A DNA stretch of 64,000 nt from Thysanoteuthis rhombus (GCA_963457665.1 OY735220.1:39793194-39857193), one strand, 5' to 3'; shown: positions 1 through 11,075, counted from the stretch's first letter. Program-made: numbers and translations. Notes: a model not told the origin generated them from the sequence alone.

Positions 1-355
1 CACAAAAGCCTCCAAAGTTTATTTTTTTCGCATGGAAAACGTCTTTCATCTTAATCGCCGTTCCTTTTTGTCGATAACAAATACGAAAAAAAAAGAAAAA
101 AAGGATTTTTTGGTAATGAAATTAGATTCGCGGTTTCCCGCCAGGTTTTGCTGGTCTATTTCTGCATTCCCTTTGAGAGTCCTGTCAGAACAGACATTGA
201 GGCTATTACGGAATTCTTTAGAACATTCTTTTTCCAAAATTAGCGCCTATAGCCCAACTGGTAGGGAAAGAACAAAACAAAAATGAAAATACATTTGAAA
301 ACAGTTAAAGTGAACATGTTAACTTCGGTAAGACTTTCCTATTTTATGTACGGGT
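1..355. other. AT-rich sequence, nothing recognised
   Basis: There is a short open frame on each strand (32-286 plus, 46-237 minus), but both are lysine/phenylalanine-rich translations of A/T runs with no recognisable domain. I see no splice-site context or repeat family here. Confidence 0.5.
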
Positions 356-359
356 AAAC

Positions 360-790
360 ACCATCCACAACCAATGCATCCTCCCAATAGTCACCTATGA
401 AGCTGAGACATAAAACCTAATCATGAGATTGTCTCTCAAACTGAGAACCATGCTAGAGAAAATCATGTTCGACCTTGCATTGAGAGATCATAAGAGAGCA
501 CAGTATATGAGAGGAAAAACAAGAGTCATGCATATCATAGAATCCATGAGAAAAAAAATAACAATGGGCTGGTCATGTAACGTGTATATTAGCCAACTGT
601 TGGGCAAAACGACTCACACTGTGAATCGTATGCAAAACCAGGGGCGACTGATTTAAGATGGCTTGACGAACTAGATGAGTTCAAAAAGTATTGGCTCCGT
701 GACGGCTACGATAGAGAGATCTGGCGAATCTTGAGGAAGGTATATGTCAAACGACGGGCACAAAAAGACCGCAGCTGCTGATGGTGATGC
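360..790 (+). pseudogene. RTE-clade retrotransposon, 3' end fragment
   Basis: This is a decayed C-terminal piece of an RTE-type reverse transcriptase. Translated in shifting frames it gives LALRDHKRAQYMRGKTRV, then MGWSCNV, then a degraded arginine-rich segment, and ends near YVKRRAQKDRSC. The same order (DHKTAQYIRKK, KWQWAGHVAR, NRW, RGRQNTRW, a W-L-R-D-A-H-D block, GKVYVQ) recurs in at least ten other places in this window and is the known tail of BovB/RTE proteins. The catalytic RT core is absent, which is the usual 5' truncation of a non-LTR insertion. The tail (ctgctgatggtgatgc, about 775-790) is a weak relic of the (GAT)n tail seen at other copies. Frameshifts rule out function. Confidence 0.75.
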
Positions 791-799
791 ATTTTAGCA

Positions 800-960
800 G
801 TTTGCTCTACGACACTTCATTGCTTTCACAAAAAAGTGAAAAGCGATTATAATGTTCAGCGTTTATTTTGCTTTACGTCATTTCGGCTTACGAAAGTTTT
901 TTCTTTTAATAAGAACACTTTACAGTCTGATAGCAGAGGAAACCTTCACACATATTTTTT
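800..960. mobile_element. MITE-like fragment (ctttacg...cggcttacgaaag family)
   Basis: The stretch holds tttgctttacgtcatttcgg followed by cttacgaaag and, about 60 bases on, tagcagaggaaacc. The same ordered blocks appear at 43555-43890 (ctttacaccatttcagcttg, tagcgggaaaaaccc). This resembles widespread non-autonomous mariner-type elements, but I see no clear terminal inverted repeats or target duplication in this copy, so the class is an inference. Confidence 0.4.
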
Positions 961-1159
961 CTGAATATTCGCTTCATTAATCAATTTGTTTCTTATAGTG
1001 TGAATTCCATATTTTAGAGTAAGCCAAAAGAACTCATCAACCATTATTCCCCAGGATGGCCCTTTGGCAATCTCTGATTGAAATAACTGTAAAGATATTT
1101 TTCCGAAAAACTGTGCTGAAATGATCATCTTGAAATCTATACAACGGATGTAATCGTTT

Positions 1160-1525
1160 AAGGCAGGCTAACGGGCTTATGTAATTAGTGCACGACCATC
1201 TCTACTCCCTAGAATAGCCCCTAGCCAGTGGTTCGCAAAATCCAAAGTCACGTTATTCTAATTGAGATCCAAGGTTTCTTCAATTCCTACCATATTCTGA
1301 ATTGGCTTCAGGGAATTTTTCGATCATTATACTTTCCATTTTACGGCCCTGCGAACTGAAATTTCTTTCAAACTTCTTTCCTTGCTGAAATCCCCCCCCT
1401 GCTTGGAAATTCCTCTCCTTAGGAGCCTAATTCCGCCTGTTTAAGAATCACCGCCCTACGTGAACCTTGAATATAAATCATACCTGTTTCTTTGCAATAT
1501 TCTGTGCGCAAGTTCATTATACTGA
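1160..1525. repeat. Unclassified dispersed repeat, copy 1
   Basis: This copy shares ordered blocks with 1655-1875: a gctaacgggcttatgtaatt block, a cgaccaccgt/cgaccatct block, attctaattgagatccaagg, a gaattggcttcaggg block, and then (after extra sequence in this copy) gcctgtttaagaatcacc and ataaatcatacctgtttctt followed by ttctgtgcgcaa. Copy 1 holds roughly 110 extra bases in the middle. No coding potential is seen. Confidence 0.6.
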
Positions 1526-1654
1526 CACGTTTCGCTTCTAGGCTCTGTCAAAATAGTAATTCTAAATGAAACTTCTCAATATTGTTTCATTTGAAATAAT
1601 TATATTGACAACGCCAGAAAGCGTGACCTGTTGTATAATAATCTTGATTTGAAT

Positions 1655-1875
1655 AGGCTAACAGGCTTGTGTAATTGGTACTCGACCACCGTTGGTTCTC
1701 AGAACCCAAAACCACATTATTCTCCTCAAGAACCAAGGTGTCTATTATTCCAACTATATTTTGAATAGGCTTCAGGACCGACCCCACCGGAGCTAAATTC
1801 TGCTTATTTCAGAATCACCAATGCAGACAAATAAATCATACTTGTGTCTGTGCAGTATTCTGCGCACAATGAAGA
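1655..1875. repeat. Unclassified dispersed repeat, copy 2
   Basis: This is a shorter copy of the repeat at 1160-1525, in the same orientation about 500 bases downstream. The blocks gctaacaggcttgtgtaatt, gaataggcttcagg, ttatttcagaatcacc and aaatcatacttgtgtctgtg align in order. It could be a local duplication or two insertions of the same element. Confidence 0.6.
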
Positions 1876-2511
1876 CAGTGCTAAAAATGTGATGAAACTT
1901 TTGCTAAAACATTACCATATCATCATATTTTTACCCCACTTCCAAAAATATTCAGCCTCCTGGTATAGAAAATTACGACACCCAAGCAAAAGAGTGGTTG
2001 AGGTAGGGATAAAGTTAGCGTAATCCCAAACCGTTTTTATACATATTGTGAGAATATGGGTGGAATGACACATGATCTCACAAAAAGTTTTTTTTTCTTT
2101 CCGTTGACGTATTTCAATATGAATCATAGGACTATGTGTGTACGCATGATTGAATAATATACAATCATGAGTTGGATTTTTTACAGACGTTGGAATCAGG
2201 AAGACCTCGGAAAGTTGAATAGGTGACCTTTCGAGAAAATTTATACGTTGTGAATTCTAGACTTTCGGGTGACGATCGGGTCATTTAGATTTTAATATCC
2301 AATGGCCCGGTGAAATTTCGCTGGCTTATCTTAATTAATGAAGACATTACGCGAATAAATTAAGCGAGTGTATTTTCTGGTGAGGTTGCATGTATTAGTA
2401 TGTATGCGAGCTGATAAGTGTAATCTGATATATGAGCATCATTTGGTAAATAGACCCGATCTGGGAACTTAGGTCAATAGATACCCGACGGTCGGAGGGT
2501 TGACAGCCATA

Positions 2512-2547
2512 TATCTCTGTCTCTCTGTCTCTCTGTCTCTCTGTCTC

Positions 2548-2612
<65 letters not shown>
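2512..2612. repeat. Compound microsatellite (TCTCTCTG)n-(TC)n-(TA)n
   Basis: A TCTCTCTG/TCTG array grades into (TC)n and then into (TA)n at 2582-2612. Reading frames across it are artefacts. Confidence 0.95.
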
Positions 2613-2617
<5 letters not shown>

Positions 2618-3239
2618 GTTTATTCGACCATTATTAATTAACGAAAAAATAGCCTTACTTAGAGGAAAGTCATAGATAGCCAAATCTTGACTGTAGAGGT
2701 CTGGCAAATTCTGATAATACGGTATTTTGCTGAGAAACCCAACAAGTGACATGAAGACTGATTTGCTCGGTCAATGTGAAACTGACGGTAACACAAAGCC
2801 AATCGATGGCAGTCCACTGATTACTGAGTGACCATGCAGGTGGGTTCCTGTTGATGCCTGTGCTTTGCGTTTCTCTCTGGTTGGTTGCCAAGTTGTGTCA
2901 GGGCTGCACGGCATATTTCCGAGATTTTCGAAATAGCTGGGTACTTTCAGAACAGACCTTGGAATGATCATTAGAGTTTACTTGAACGATTAGTCCCCTC
3001 CTCTAAAAAAACAAAACAAAACAATTGCAATTTTCTTATGCTTACTTACAGGAATTGTGAATTAAAGGAAAAGAACAATCAATAATTGATCTCCCTCAGC
3101 ATCCAAAATCCTCAATCACGAATTCCTTCACCACTATCACCAATGGATAATACACCTGAAAGAAGCTGTAGAATGGACAGGCTAAAACGTGTTTATAGAA
3201 GAGGAAAAAAAACGAAAAAAGTTCATAGAACTCTTGAAA
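2613..3239. other. Unique sequence, nothing recognised
   Basis: Overlapping minus-strand frames of 66-92 codons occur here, but they disagree with each other and carry no recognisable motif. I see no gene or repeat family. Confidence 0.4.
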
Positions 3240-4020
3240 TGTTTTGTTGAAAGAATGTTATTTTTTGTTCATAGATATCATCATTGTTATCATCATGAGC
3301 CATTTTAATTCCCCTGCTGGACAAATTCCTTTCGTATCTCTTTCCAAGACGACTCTGACTGTGCTAACCATTGTCATATCTTATCGGCAAACCTTCCAAT
3401 CTCATCCCTCCATCTTGTTTTTAGTCCTTCCTTACAGCATTTGCTGTTCCATGAGCACCCATCTGTAAATATTTTGCTCCATCTGTCGTCATTTCTTCTC
3501 GTTTCGTGTCCAGCCCATCTATGTTTTTATTGCTTAGATAATTGTATAATATCTTTCATCCTGGTTCACCAACGGATCCATGTTGATGGTTTTTTTTCCC
3601 TATATCTCAGAGTCACACCTTGCATTGCTGTTTCCACAGCTCTCAATGCGATTCCAAATTTTTTTGGTTGGTATTGATCTCTGTTCAAAGTTGGTAAAAT
3701 TAATTTCTATGTTTTGTATCCGTGAAACATAGCTGGTGTTGTGCATTCGTCGCATACTTCACATCTTAAGCACATTGATAAGGTGCCCTTCAGTATGACT
3801 CTATTCAAACCGAATGTTTTCCAGCCGATCGTGATGCGTCGTTTTATCTAGCTCCTATTGTCTTTCTCCAACTTTATTAACTGACCTAAGTGAATGTACA
3901 CGTCCACCTCATCGGAAGTCTCCACTTATATTTTAGTAGTCTTGGACTTTATCGTTGAACACCATTTTTGTCTTAGCAATGTTCATTTTAAACCCCAATT
4001 TTTTCATTACTTCCCCTATT
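3240..4020 (-). pseudogene. RTE-like retrotransposon (second family), 3' fragment
   Basis: On the minus strand, in several frames, the piece reads RMKDIIQ, then HRWAGHETRRNDDRWSK (HxWAGHxxRRxDxRW), KTRWRDEIGRFADK and WKEIRKEFVQQ, ending at an imperfect (ATG)-rich tail near 3270-3300. This is the C-terminal tail of an RTE-type element, but its wording differs from the more abundant family in this window, so it is a separate lineage. A second copy lies at 6050-6465. Its 5' side stops against the (ATC)n array at 4023, where another RTE element has inserted. Confidence 0.65.
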
Positions 4021-4022
4021 TA

Positions 4023-4023
4023 G

Positions 4024-4084
<61 letters not shown>
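4023..4084. repeat. (ATC)n array, the 3' tail of the adjoining RTE element
   Basis: About 20 copies of ATC abut the 3' end of the minus-strand RTE element at 4085-4975, so on that strand it reads as a (GAT)n tail. The poly-His and poly-Asp reading frames across it are artefacts. Confidence 0.9.
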
Positions 4085-4085
<1 letters not shown>

Positions 4086-4975
4086 ACTTCAACAAGGACT
4101 CGCCAGACCTCTCTATCGTAGGCGTTGCAGAGCCAATACTTTCTGAACTTGCCTCGTTCGTCTCATCATCTTGTATACTGCCAGCCCTGATTTCGAATAT
4201 GATTAGTCGTGATATCCAGCGGTTGTCTGCCATCCATGCCCAGCCCACTGCCATTTGAGATTTTTTATGGATTCTATGATGTCCCAGACTACTGTCTTTC
4301 TTCTGATATTCTAGACTGTCTTATGATTTATCCATGTCAAGTTGAGTATGATTCTCTCTTTTGAACATTGCAAGGTTCTCGGTTTAAGGGTCAGTCTGCT
4401 GGTCAAGTTCCATGTTTCAACTCCATAGGTGGTAATCGAGAGGATGCATTTGTTGCATACCTTTCTTTTCAGCATTATCAATTTTTTTCTTTTCTTGGAT
4501 ATTGAGCTTGCCCTGCCGAGAGCTTGTCAACGTAGTGTAACACTTCGCTTTATTGTTTCTTCTGAAGAGGATTCCACTGATATTAATCGTCCCTGGTAGA
4601 TGTAATGGTCTGATTTCTCCACTTCTGCGTCTTCAGTTTGATTGTTATGTCTTTGTCTTCAACATATTCGTTGTAAATGACATTGGTTTTTCTAAAGTTC
4701 ATGTGGGGACCAACTTTATTGCTTTTTTCATTCAGTCTGTCCAACATCATCTGGGAACCATGAGGTTTATCAGCAACCCCCACCCCCCAAAAAAAAACAA
4801 ACAAAAAACGATGTTGTCTGCAAATCTGAGGTTGTTAGGTATTCGCCGTCTATTCCAATTCCTCTATGTTTCCAGTTAAGGTTCCTGAAGATCATCTTGA
4901 GGCAGGCTGTGAAGACTTTGAGTGAGTGGGTATCTCCTTGTCTTGTCGGTAAATAAAACTCAGTATTCTGTGAAA
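4085..4975 (-). pseudogene. RTE-clade retrotransposon: RT palm to 3' end
   Basis: This is a minus-strand RTE copy that still covers the end of the RT domain. From its 5' end (right side) it reads RQGDTHSLKVFTACL (motif B region), NLNWKHRGIGIDGEYL, a degraded motif C, then LNEKSNKVGPHMNFRKTNV (motif D) and NEYVEDKDITI. The tail is arginine/tryptophan-rich, and the element ends in (GAT)n at 4023-4084. The FADDI motif C is destroyed near 4800, where a C run followed by an A run interrupts it, so the copy is dead. The order and spacing match other RTE pieces here (11800-12530, 30370-32005). Confidence 0.75.
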
Positions 4976-5594
4976 ATACTTATGAAAAACCCAGGAAGCT
5001 TTTTTTTCCCCAAAATTGGAATTTTGTGGCTCAGATACTTTTACTTGATTTTTATTTACTCTCTCTCTCTCTCTCTCTCTCTGTAGACTCAATCAATTCA
5101 TCAACCATTTTTTATTAAAAATTTGGCTGCCACTATTCTTCACATATATTGTCAGTTTTATATAATTAAATATGGAGCAAATATTTTAGTAATAACGATG
5201 TTCTTTGTTTTGTTCTATATCAAAATTATTCTCTCGTTCAAGCAGAGGTCAGCCTTTCAAAAATTTTGTCATATCTTTATGACCAAAGTTATAAATTCGT
5301 ATAATTACAATGTCATGATCTGACAGATAACAAAACCATTTTGTGAATCAATATTTTTGATCGATTGTTATTGGTAATTACTGTACACTGATCGGATTTT
5401 ACTCTAAGTCGAATATAATTTTTTTTTCTTTCTTTTTTCCCTCTCTTTCTTGATTGGCGCCAGACTATGAGGTATTTTTTCTACGTCTCAAATGTACATT
5501 AACTATTAACATCAAGAACATAAAACAATCATTTACGTATATATATAGAAAGAGACAGTTAATGAACAAGACGAAATTTGGGTGTAAGGGGTGT

Positions 5595-5741
5595 TTTATG
5601 CCAGTGCAATCCTCAGACAGACGATACGATCTGACTAGCATAGATCTTGGAGTCATTGCGAAGCACTAAATTTTCTATCTACCCCAATTTACACGTTTAC
5701 ACATACAAAAAGCATCAGAAGCATAAAACACGCTCATCTAC

Positions 5742-5778
<37 letters not shown>

Positions 5779-5895
5779 CACAGTGACTCCAAGATTTATG
5801 CCAATCGGATTGTTTCGTCAGTCTCAGGATTGCACTGGCATGAAACACAGAGTCACCAAGAAGCACTGAATTTTCTATGTATCCCAATTTACTGG
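5595..5895. repeat. Composite duplication with inverted and direct parts around (TA)n
   Basis: About 57 bases at 5599-5655 reappear in inverted orientation at 5783-5839, each with one end at gccagtgcaatcct and the other at ttggagtca. The neighbouring block gaagcactaaattttctat (5660) reappears in direct orientation at 5859. A (TA)n array (5742-5775) lies between the copies. On the minus strand the right-hand copy contains cctgagactgacgaaacaat, reminiscent of Penelope-type terminal hammerhead sequences. That link is only an inference. Confidence 0.6.
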
Positions 5896-5961
5896 TGCAC
5901 ATACACAAACACACACACACACATATATATATATCTTACACTTGAATTTCATCTTGTTCAT

Positions 5962-5964
<3 letters not shown>

Positions 5965-6018
<54 letters not shown>

Positions 6019-6022
6019 ATAT
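5965..6022. repeat. Compound microsatellite (CT)n-(ATCT)n-(AT)n
   Basis: A CT tract passes through ATCT units into AT. There is a smaller (CA)n-(TA)n tract just upstream (5908-5933). Confidence 0.95.
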
Positions 6023-6049
6023 GAACGTGGTTATGTTCTTGATGTTAAT

Positions 6050-6465
6050 ATGGGCACGTCTTATGGGCAAACCCCTCCATCTATTCCACTGGTCTCGTGT
6101 CTCTATAATGCTTCCACTGACGTATGGGTACCAATCAGTTAGCCTTTCGCTCCATCTGTTGTCACCCTCCTAGACATTTATCGCCCATCTCCATTTTTGA
6201 CGTCTGATTATTTGTATGATATCCTCAACTCAAGTCTTCCTCCTGATTCATATCGATCATCTTCTATATCTCATAACTATCCCTAAAATTGCTCTTTCCC
6301 TGGCTCTCTGTTTATTCTTTCGTTCGTTTTGTTACTTTTCACGTTTTGTAAATCATAGCTTGTATCATGTATCTATTGTATACTCCACGCTTTAAGCACA
6401 TTAACAAGATACTCTTCAACATGTCTTTATTCATACCAAATCATTTCCAGCTGATCTTTTTCGTC
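6050..6465 (-). pseudogene. RTE-like retrotransposon (second family), fragment
   Basis: The segment aligns with 3400-3840: the blocks ctatatctcataactatccc, tgtatactccacgctttaag, cattaacaagatactcttca and aaatcatttccagctgatc all have counterparts there in the same order. It is a decayed minus-strand piece with no long open frame. Its right end meets a long (TA)n array. Confidence 0.55.
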
Positions 6466-6466
6466 G

Positions 6467-6468
<2 letters not shown>

Positions 6469-6549
<81 letters not shown>
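6469..6549. repeat. (TA)n array, possible SINE tail
   Basis: About 40 TA units lie directly at the 3' end of the minus-strand SINE at 6550-6840. Confidence 0.95.
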
Positions 6550-6554
<5 letters not shown>

Positions 6555-6840
6555 GTCATCCACAGATAGCTGTTTCGTTGTATTACAACTCTTCAGTGTG
6601 GCTATAGACTTTCCATTATCCCATCCAGTACCACGAAGCCGGATCGAAACCTTCGTTTCAGTCACAGAGGCCGATATCCCACCTCTGAGCTACGAAACTG
6701 GACGGTCAATAAAGCTGAATTTGAGCGATATATCATGATAGGTTAAATTCCCCGTCCACCTGAGTGCTCTATTCCTATGGAAGAGCATTGCATAAGCTTA
6801 CAATGTACGAGTTACCTCATTTAAAGAGTGCTCAACCCTG
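6550..6840 (-). mobile_element. tRNA-derived SINE flanked by (TA)n, copy 1
   Basis: Read on the minus strand, the unit has an A-box-like gtagctcagaggtgggat and, about 35 bases on, a B-box-like aaggtttcgatccggc, the layout of an RNA polymerase III tRNA promoter. It then runs through tggatgggataatggaaag to gatgacacaat, and into (TA)n. Copies at 16101-16338 and 17569-17847 align over most of this length, all in the same orientation. The frame translating as IDFPLSHPV in each copy is a chance frame. Confidence 0.75.
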
Positions 6841-6905
6841 AATATATATATATGTGTGTGTGTGTATGTGTGTGTGTGCATGTGTGTGCATGTTGGTGTA
6901 TCTAT
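6841..6905. repeat. (TA)n-(TG)n microsatellite
   Basis: TA units followed by TG/TATG units at the 5' side of SINE copy 1. Confidence 0.9.
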
Positions 6906-7719
6906 ATATGACGTCAGTGTGTAAACCCAGAAGCATTTGGAATTTGCTTCCTGATGAGTTTCTATTTCCAATTTCTATTTACCTGATATTAGCCGTTTGG
7001 ATTATTTGGAATCCCTTTAGAATTAATTCCAGATCAGATGGATTTGTAGAATTTATAAATGGCTCCACGATCGAAGACATTTCTGAGACCTCCCTATCAA
7101 AATCTTGGCGTTCTATCGTGAAGTTTTCCTCATCTATGTTTAAAAATATGTAGAGAGTTTTATTCATTTCCCATCCATGCACCATTGTTATTCAAGTTTT
7201 TGGGGCAATGTGTATAACCAAAAACAAATTCCATGCAAAGCTGTCAATTGAGCATGATTCATGGTTATGCCCCTCTGAAACTGTGACTAGAATTGAATTA
7301 CTTCTTGCTCAGAGCCAAACCCATCCATCTCATTAAAAATGTAACGTTAAATTAGATAAAACAACACTACAGGGTGTTGGTTAAGTCGCCAAGGGGTTTG
7401 GAACATTCATATCTTTTTTTTTATACTTTTAATGATTTAAAAAATGTATTGTAAACAAATAGATTATCTAAACAAGGGAGATTTAATTATTCTGTGTACG
7501 GAAAATCATTTCTTTTAAATGGCTGCCATTTTCAACGATACAAGTTCCTTCTCTTCGAAAATATTATGCACGACATTTCACAAGATATCTGCTTCTCTGC
7601 ATATGTATATGAATTTCAGCATTTCGGACTGAACGTGGTCTCCCTGTTTGTCAGTGATCGCTTACAGATGATTCTTGGGTTAAACGTTAAAGGTATCTAA
7701 AGAAAGATGCTATCATTTT
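6906..7719. other. AT-rich unique sequence
   Basis: I see short frames on both strands (6979-7185 minus, 7494-7700 plus) with no recognisable domain, and no repeat that I can pair with another part of the window. Confidence 0.4.
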
Positions 7720-8230
7720 AGTTCGTTGCTTAGTTGTGTACTTCTTCATCATCACCAGTCTGTTAGCATCTGTCGTTGGAAATAGACCTTCCTCAAGGGA
7801 GCTATACTACTCTATCATGAGCATCGCGGAGCCGATACTCCCTGAATTTATCTGGCTCGTCACACGATCTTACTTTTTGTCGTCCATAATCTTGATCCTT
7901 GGGGATCCACGTTGTGAGATATGATGTCTAGTGGTGGTCTGACTCCCTTGCGACAAGTCAAGCCCATTGCCATTAGAGTATTCTAACAGTCTTTGTGATG
8001 ACTCGGATTCCTGTCTCTTCTTAAAATATACTCTGCTGTCTTATAATCTCTCCTTGTGAGGTTTAGCATGATTTTCTCAGGTCCACGTTGCATGGTTAGA
8101 GGGTTAATCTTTTGATCAGGTTCCATGTTTCAGTTTTGTATGGGACAATCAGTCGGATATATTGGTTGTATACCCTTCTTTTTAGGACTAATGGGATTTT
8201 TTGTCTCCCCAAAGTTACCTTTATAGACTT
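7720..8230 (-). pseudogene. RTE-clade retrotransposon, 3' fragment
   Basis: The minus strand carries the usual RTE tail in degraded form. The left end (catcatcaccagtctgttag) is the 3' tail with CATCAT remnants. Further right are sequences equivalent to the NRW, HxARR and TAxYxRR blocks and the segment encoding IPLVLKRRVYNQ (aagggtatacaaccaat on the minus strand, near 8170). The frames are broken many times. Confidence 0.7.
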
Positions 8231-8654
8231 GAGAACAGGATAAAACCAGATGAATAGAAAGAGTTATGATTGTTTTAAGACCTTTAGCGACATTTCCATC
8301 AAACTATGTCTATCGTCTGTTCTATGGTTTCTAAACATTTTACACAATATTCTCCATAAGAGGCGAACTGGTTAGTCATTCGAAAGAAATCTTCACGTGA
8401 CCAACTTCTTTTGGCTGCATGCAATGATGAATTGGGGTGGGTGATCAATCAAAAAATTGGCAAAAAAGAATGCTCAACCAATAAATTACTTCTCACACCT
8501 TTTGCTGGGTGGTGATTGATGAAAAAGTTCGGATAAAAAAACAAAAAAACGAACAAACAACCCTGGCGTGAATGCCGCCGGACACAAACGGGGGGATCAA
8601 TCTAGGATGAATTAGGGATCAAGCACCTACTTGGATCTTCACTTTTCCAACGAT
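8231..8654. other. Unique sequence, nothing recognised
   Basis: No open frame of note. aatcaaaaaattggcaaaaa and gatcaatgaataaa-like words recur near 19630-19690, a weak hint of an old shared repeat. Confidence 0.35.
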
Positions 8655-8735
8655 CTGTTTAACTCAATGGTAAGAGCGACGTTACCTTGAAGCGGCAACC
8701 TATTGATCTCAGGTTCAATTTCTACTGTAGCCCTA
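8655..8735 (+). mobile_element. tRNA-like SINE head
   Basis: It contains an A-box-like ttaactcaatggtaagagc (about 8660-8678) and, 35 bases on, a B-box-like caggttcaatttc (about 8710-8722). The arms do not make a convincing acceptor stem, so I read it as a tRNA-derived SINE head rather than a working tRNA gene. Confidence 0.55.
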
Positions 8736-10435
8736 TTTTCATTAATTGTTTATTCTTTTATACCCTGTCAATGCCAATTGACGCTTTTCCGTGTAATACT
8801 GGTGGATCGTTTCTCATATAACACATTCATAGTTATTCTGTCGGGTTATGTTTTCTAATAGTGCATACATGTAATGAAATGTCTTACACACGTACAACCA
8901 AGAGAAACAAAAAGTAATGTTTCTCGTATTCATGTTCTTCTTTAAAGGACGAGTGTGATTTTTATACACCCTTGCACTTATATAGCTATCATACACCCAT
9001 ACGACATGGAAGATTTTTTTATATTTTATTGGGTAACAGACGAGTTCCACCCCAAGTAAGTTTGGAGAGTCCCGTGCGATTCCAACAAGAATACGAGATA
9101 ACAATGTTGTAATTATGACTTTTTATTGCTGATTTTTAACATCTTTTACCTTCCTAATTCTTAGTTGCTTTTTCTCTCAACCTTTGCTCGGACCGTCATT
9201 CTACAGCATCATGTGAACAGCATGACTAAGAGTAAAAAGTGCTCACTCGCTGCGTGGATGATAAAAGGCAATTCAAATTGCAAGAATAAAGTTAAACATA
9301 TGTCGGTTAAAGTATACTTTGAGTTGTTTTTTTTTCAAATTCTAATCTGGCTTTCTCTCGCCTAGAGCGAAAGCCTATTCCAAAAACGTAATTAATCAAA
9401 ATTCCAAAATTTCATTTTTGAGTTTGTTCTTGTAAGAAAAAGCTCAAATCGTTGTCTAATGAAATGAAGAACAAAGTTCCATCAATTATTGAGTAGAATA
9501 CGTTCGTAAATCATCCGCAAGACACCAACATGTCGTAACCCGTAGGTAACGATTGGTACTTATCTGATAAACTAACAAATTAAATTTTTATAAACGAGTT
9601 TGGTTTCTCGTTTCGATTTTCTCGGCAAATTTTCTCTGTAATCCCTGTGGGTTAAGATTTGTTTTTTCTTTGTTTCTCGTTGTTTTTGTACTATATACAT
9701 TTCTAATTTTTCTTCTTTCAATTTTAAGCGCTTTCAATTGATTTGTAAGCTTTAAAAAATGTTTTAGGTTTTACCAGGGATGTTCTGTTTACAAGGTAGC
9801 TATAAGTTAAAAAAAAAAGAAAAAAAAAAGAAGACAAATCTTAACACATGTTTTTTCGTTCATTTAGATGAGAATTAGCCTTTTTTCTCTCTCGCAAAGC
9901 CCCCTCCCCCCCAAAAAAAAGATTAGAACGAAATTCTCAGATTCGATGAATCGGCTGCCGGCTAATTGTGTTGGGGGAACGTTACTCTGTAAAATATCCG
10001 AGAGCCTATTAACTGTTCTACAAAACTGAACAAAACTAAAGTGTAACTATACAATTCATTGGATGGAGCTTTGAAAAGTATCCATCAAGCTTTTAAATGT
10101 TATTACAATAATAATGATTATGTAACCAAAGAGGATATGTGTGTTCACAAAAAAAGCAAATAGAATATGATAAATAAAAAATACGTTCAATTTGAAAAGG
10201 AAAAAGTTAAGTTTTTTTTCGGTTAACATCGCAGAGGTTTTAAATATATATATTCCCAAATGAAAATTATTTGTTTGGACAATCTAAACTCGGTACTGCA
10301 GGAATTTGTATTAAAAAACTTTAGTCTTGGATACACACACATCTAAAATTTTACCGATGAAGACTGGCCATGTTTTGATTTCAGATCGCTGTCTCTATCA
10401 CATTTTTTTACAAAAATAATTAATAGCAGCTTGTT
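8736..10435. other. AT-rich unique sequence
   Basis: This is 1.7 kb with no recognisable repeat or gene. Small frames (8814-9104 minus, 9165-9365 plus, 10056-10259 minus) have no domain signature. There are several A and C homopolymer runs (9808-9835, 9900-9918). Confidence 0.45.
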
Positions 10436-10620
10436 CGTAAGTATAAGCTGTTCGTAAGTATAAGCTATTCGTAAGTCGGACATTCGTAACTCGAAAATCA
10501 TCTTTAATTGTTATTTATTTTCAAATTGAGAAGCATAACTTTTATATCCATATATTCCGGTCGTATGGATGGTCGCAAGTCAAGTACATCGTAAGTCGGG
10601 GAGTAGGGTGTACTGACTTT
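10436..10620. mobile_element. MITE-like remnant (cgtaagtcg family)
   Basis: Words of the type ttcgtaagt, cattcgtaactcgaaa, tcgtatgg and catcgtaagtcgggg are clustered over 180 bases, ending in agtagggtgtact. Clustered cgtaagtcg/cgacttacg words are typical of short non-autonomous DNA transposons in animals. I could not define exact terminal repeats, so the class is tentative. Confidence 0.5.
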
Positions 10621-10679
10621 ATGATTAAAGGTCAAAGTAAATGCTACTCAACAAAACAGTAGCGAACACTCTAGAATAT

Positions 10680-11075
10680 TTCAATATCTGTGTCGATGAG
10701 ACGGACTTGCACACTGAGAAGCATGCAACATGCGCATCAGAGAGTCATGCTCAACCTTACATGGAGAGATCATAAGACAGTACAGTATATAAGGAAGAGA
10801 GCAGAAGTCCATGACATCATACAAAATATTAAAAAACTCAAATGGCAATGGGCAGGCCACGTTGCAAGAATCAAAGACAACTGATGGATGTCACAACTCA
10901 CAAGATGGATCCCCAGAGGTCACATAAGAAACTGACGCCGACAGAACTCAAGATAGAGAGATGAAGTAGACAGCTTCAGGAAATGCTGGCTCCGCGATGC
11001 CCATGATAGAGAATTGTGGCGAATCCTGGGGAAGGTGTATGTCCAATGACGGACGTTAAAAGACTGATGATGTTG
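10680..11075 (+). pseudogene. RTE-clade retrotransposon, 3' fragment
   Basis: This is a well-preserved tail of the main RTE family. In frame it reads HAHQRVMLNLTWRDHKTVQY, IRKRAEVHDIIQNIKKLKW and QWAGHVARIKDN, then stops. After the stop the remaining blocks continue in other frames: MDPQRSHKK, a degraded arginine block, CWLRDAHDREL, WRILGKVYVQ. It ends at gttaaaagactgatgatgtt, a short relic of the (GAT)n tail. A stop follows KDN where other copies have an arginine/tryptophan codon, so the copy is dead. Confidence 0.8.

Noticed and set aside
3894..4254. Poly-His (plus) and poly-Asp (minus) proteins
   Set aside because: Translation of the (ATC)n tail of an RTE element.
6550..6738. Conserved short protein (IDFPLSHPV...) shared by the copies at 6.6 and 17.6 kb
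   Set aside because: The shared frame is a translation of a tRNA-derived SINE whose promoter boxes lie on the other strand.
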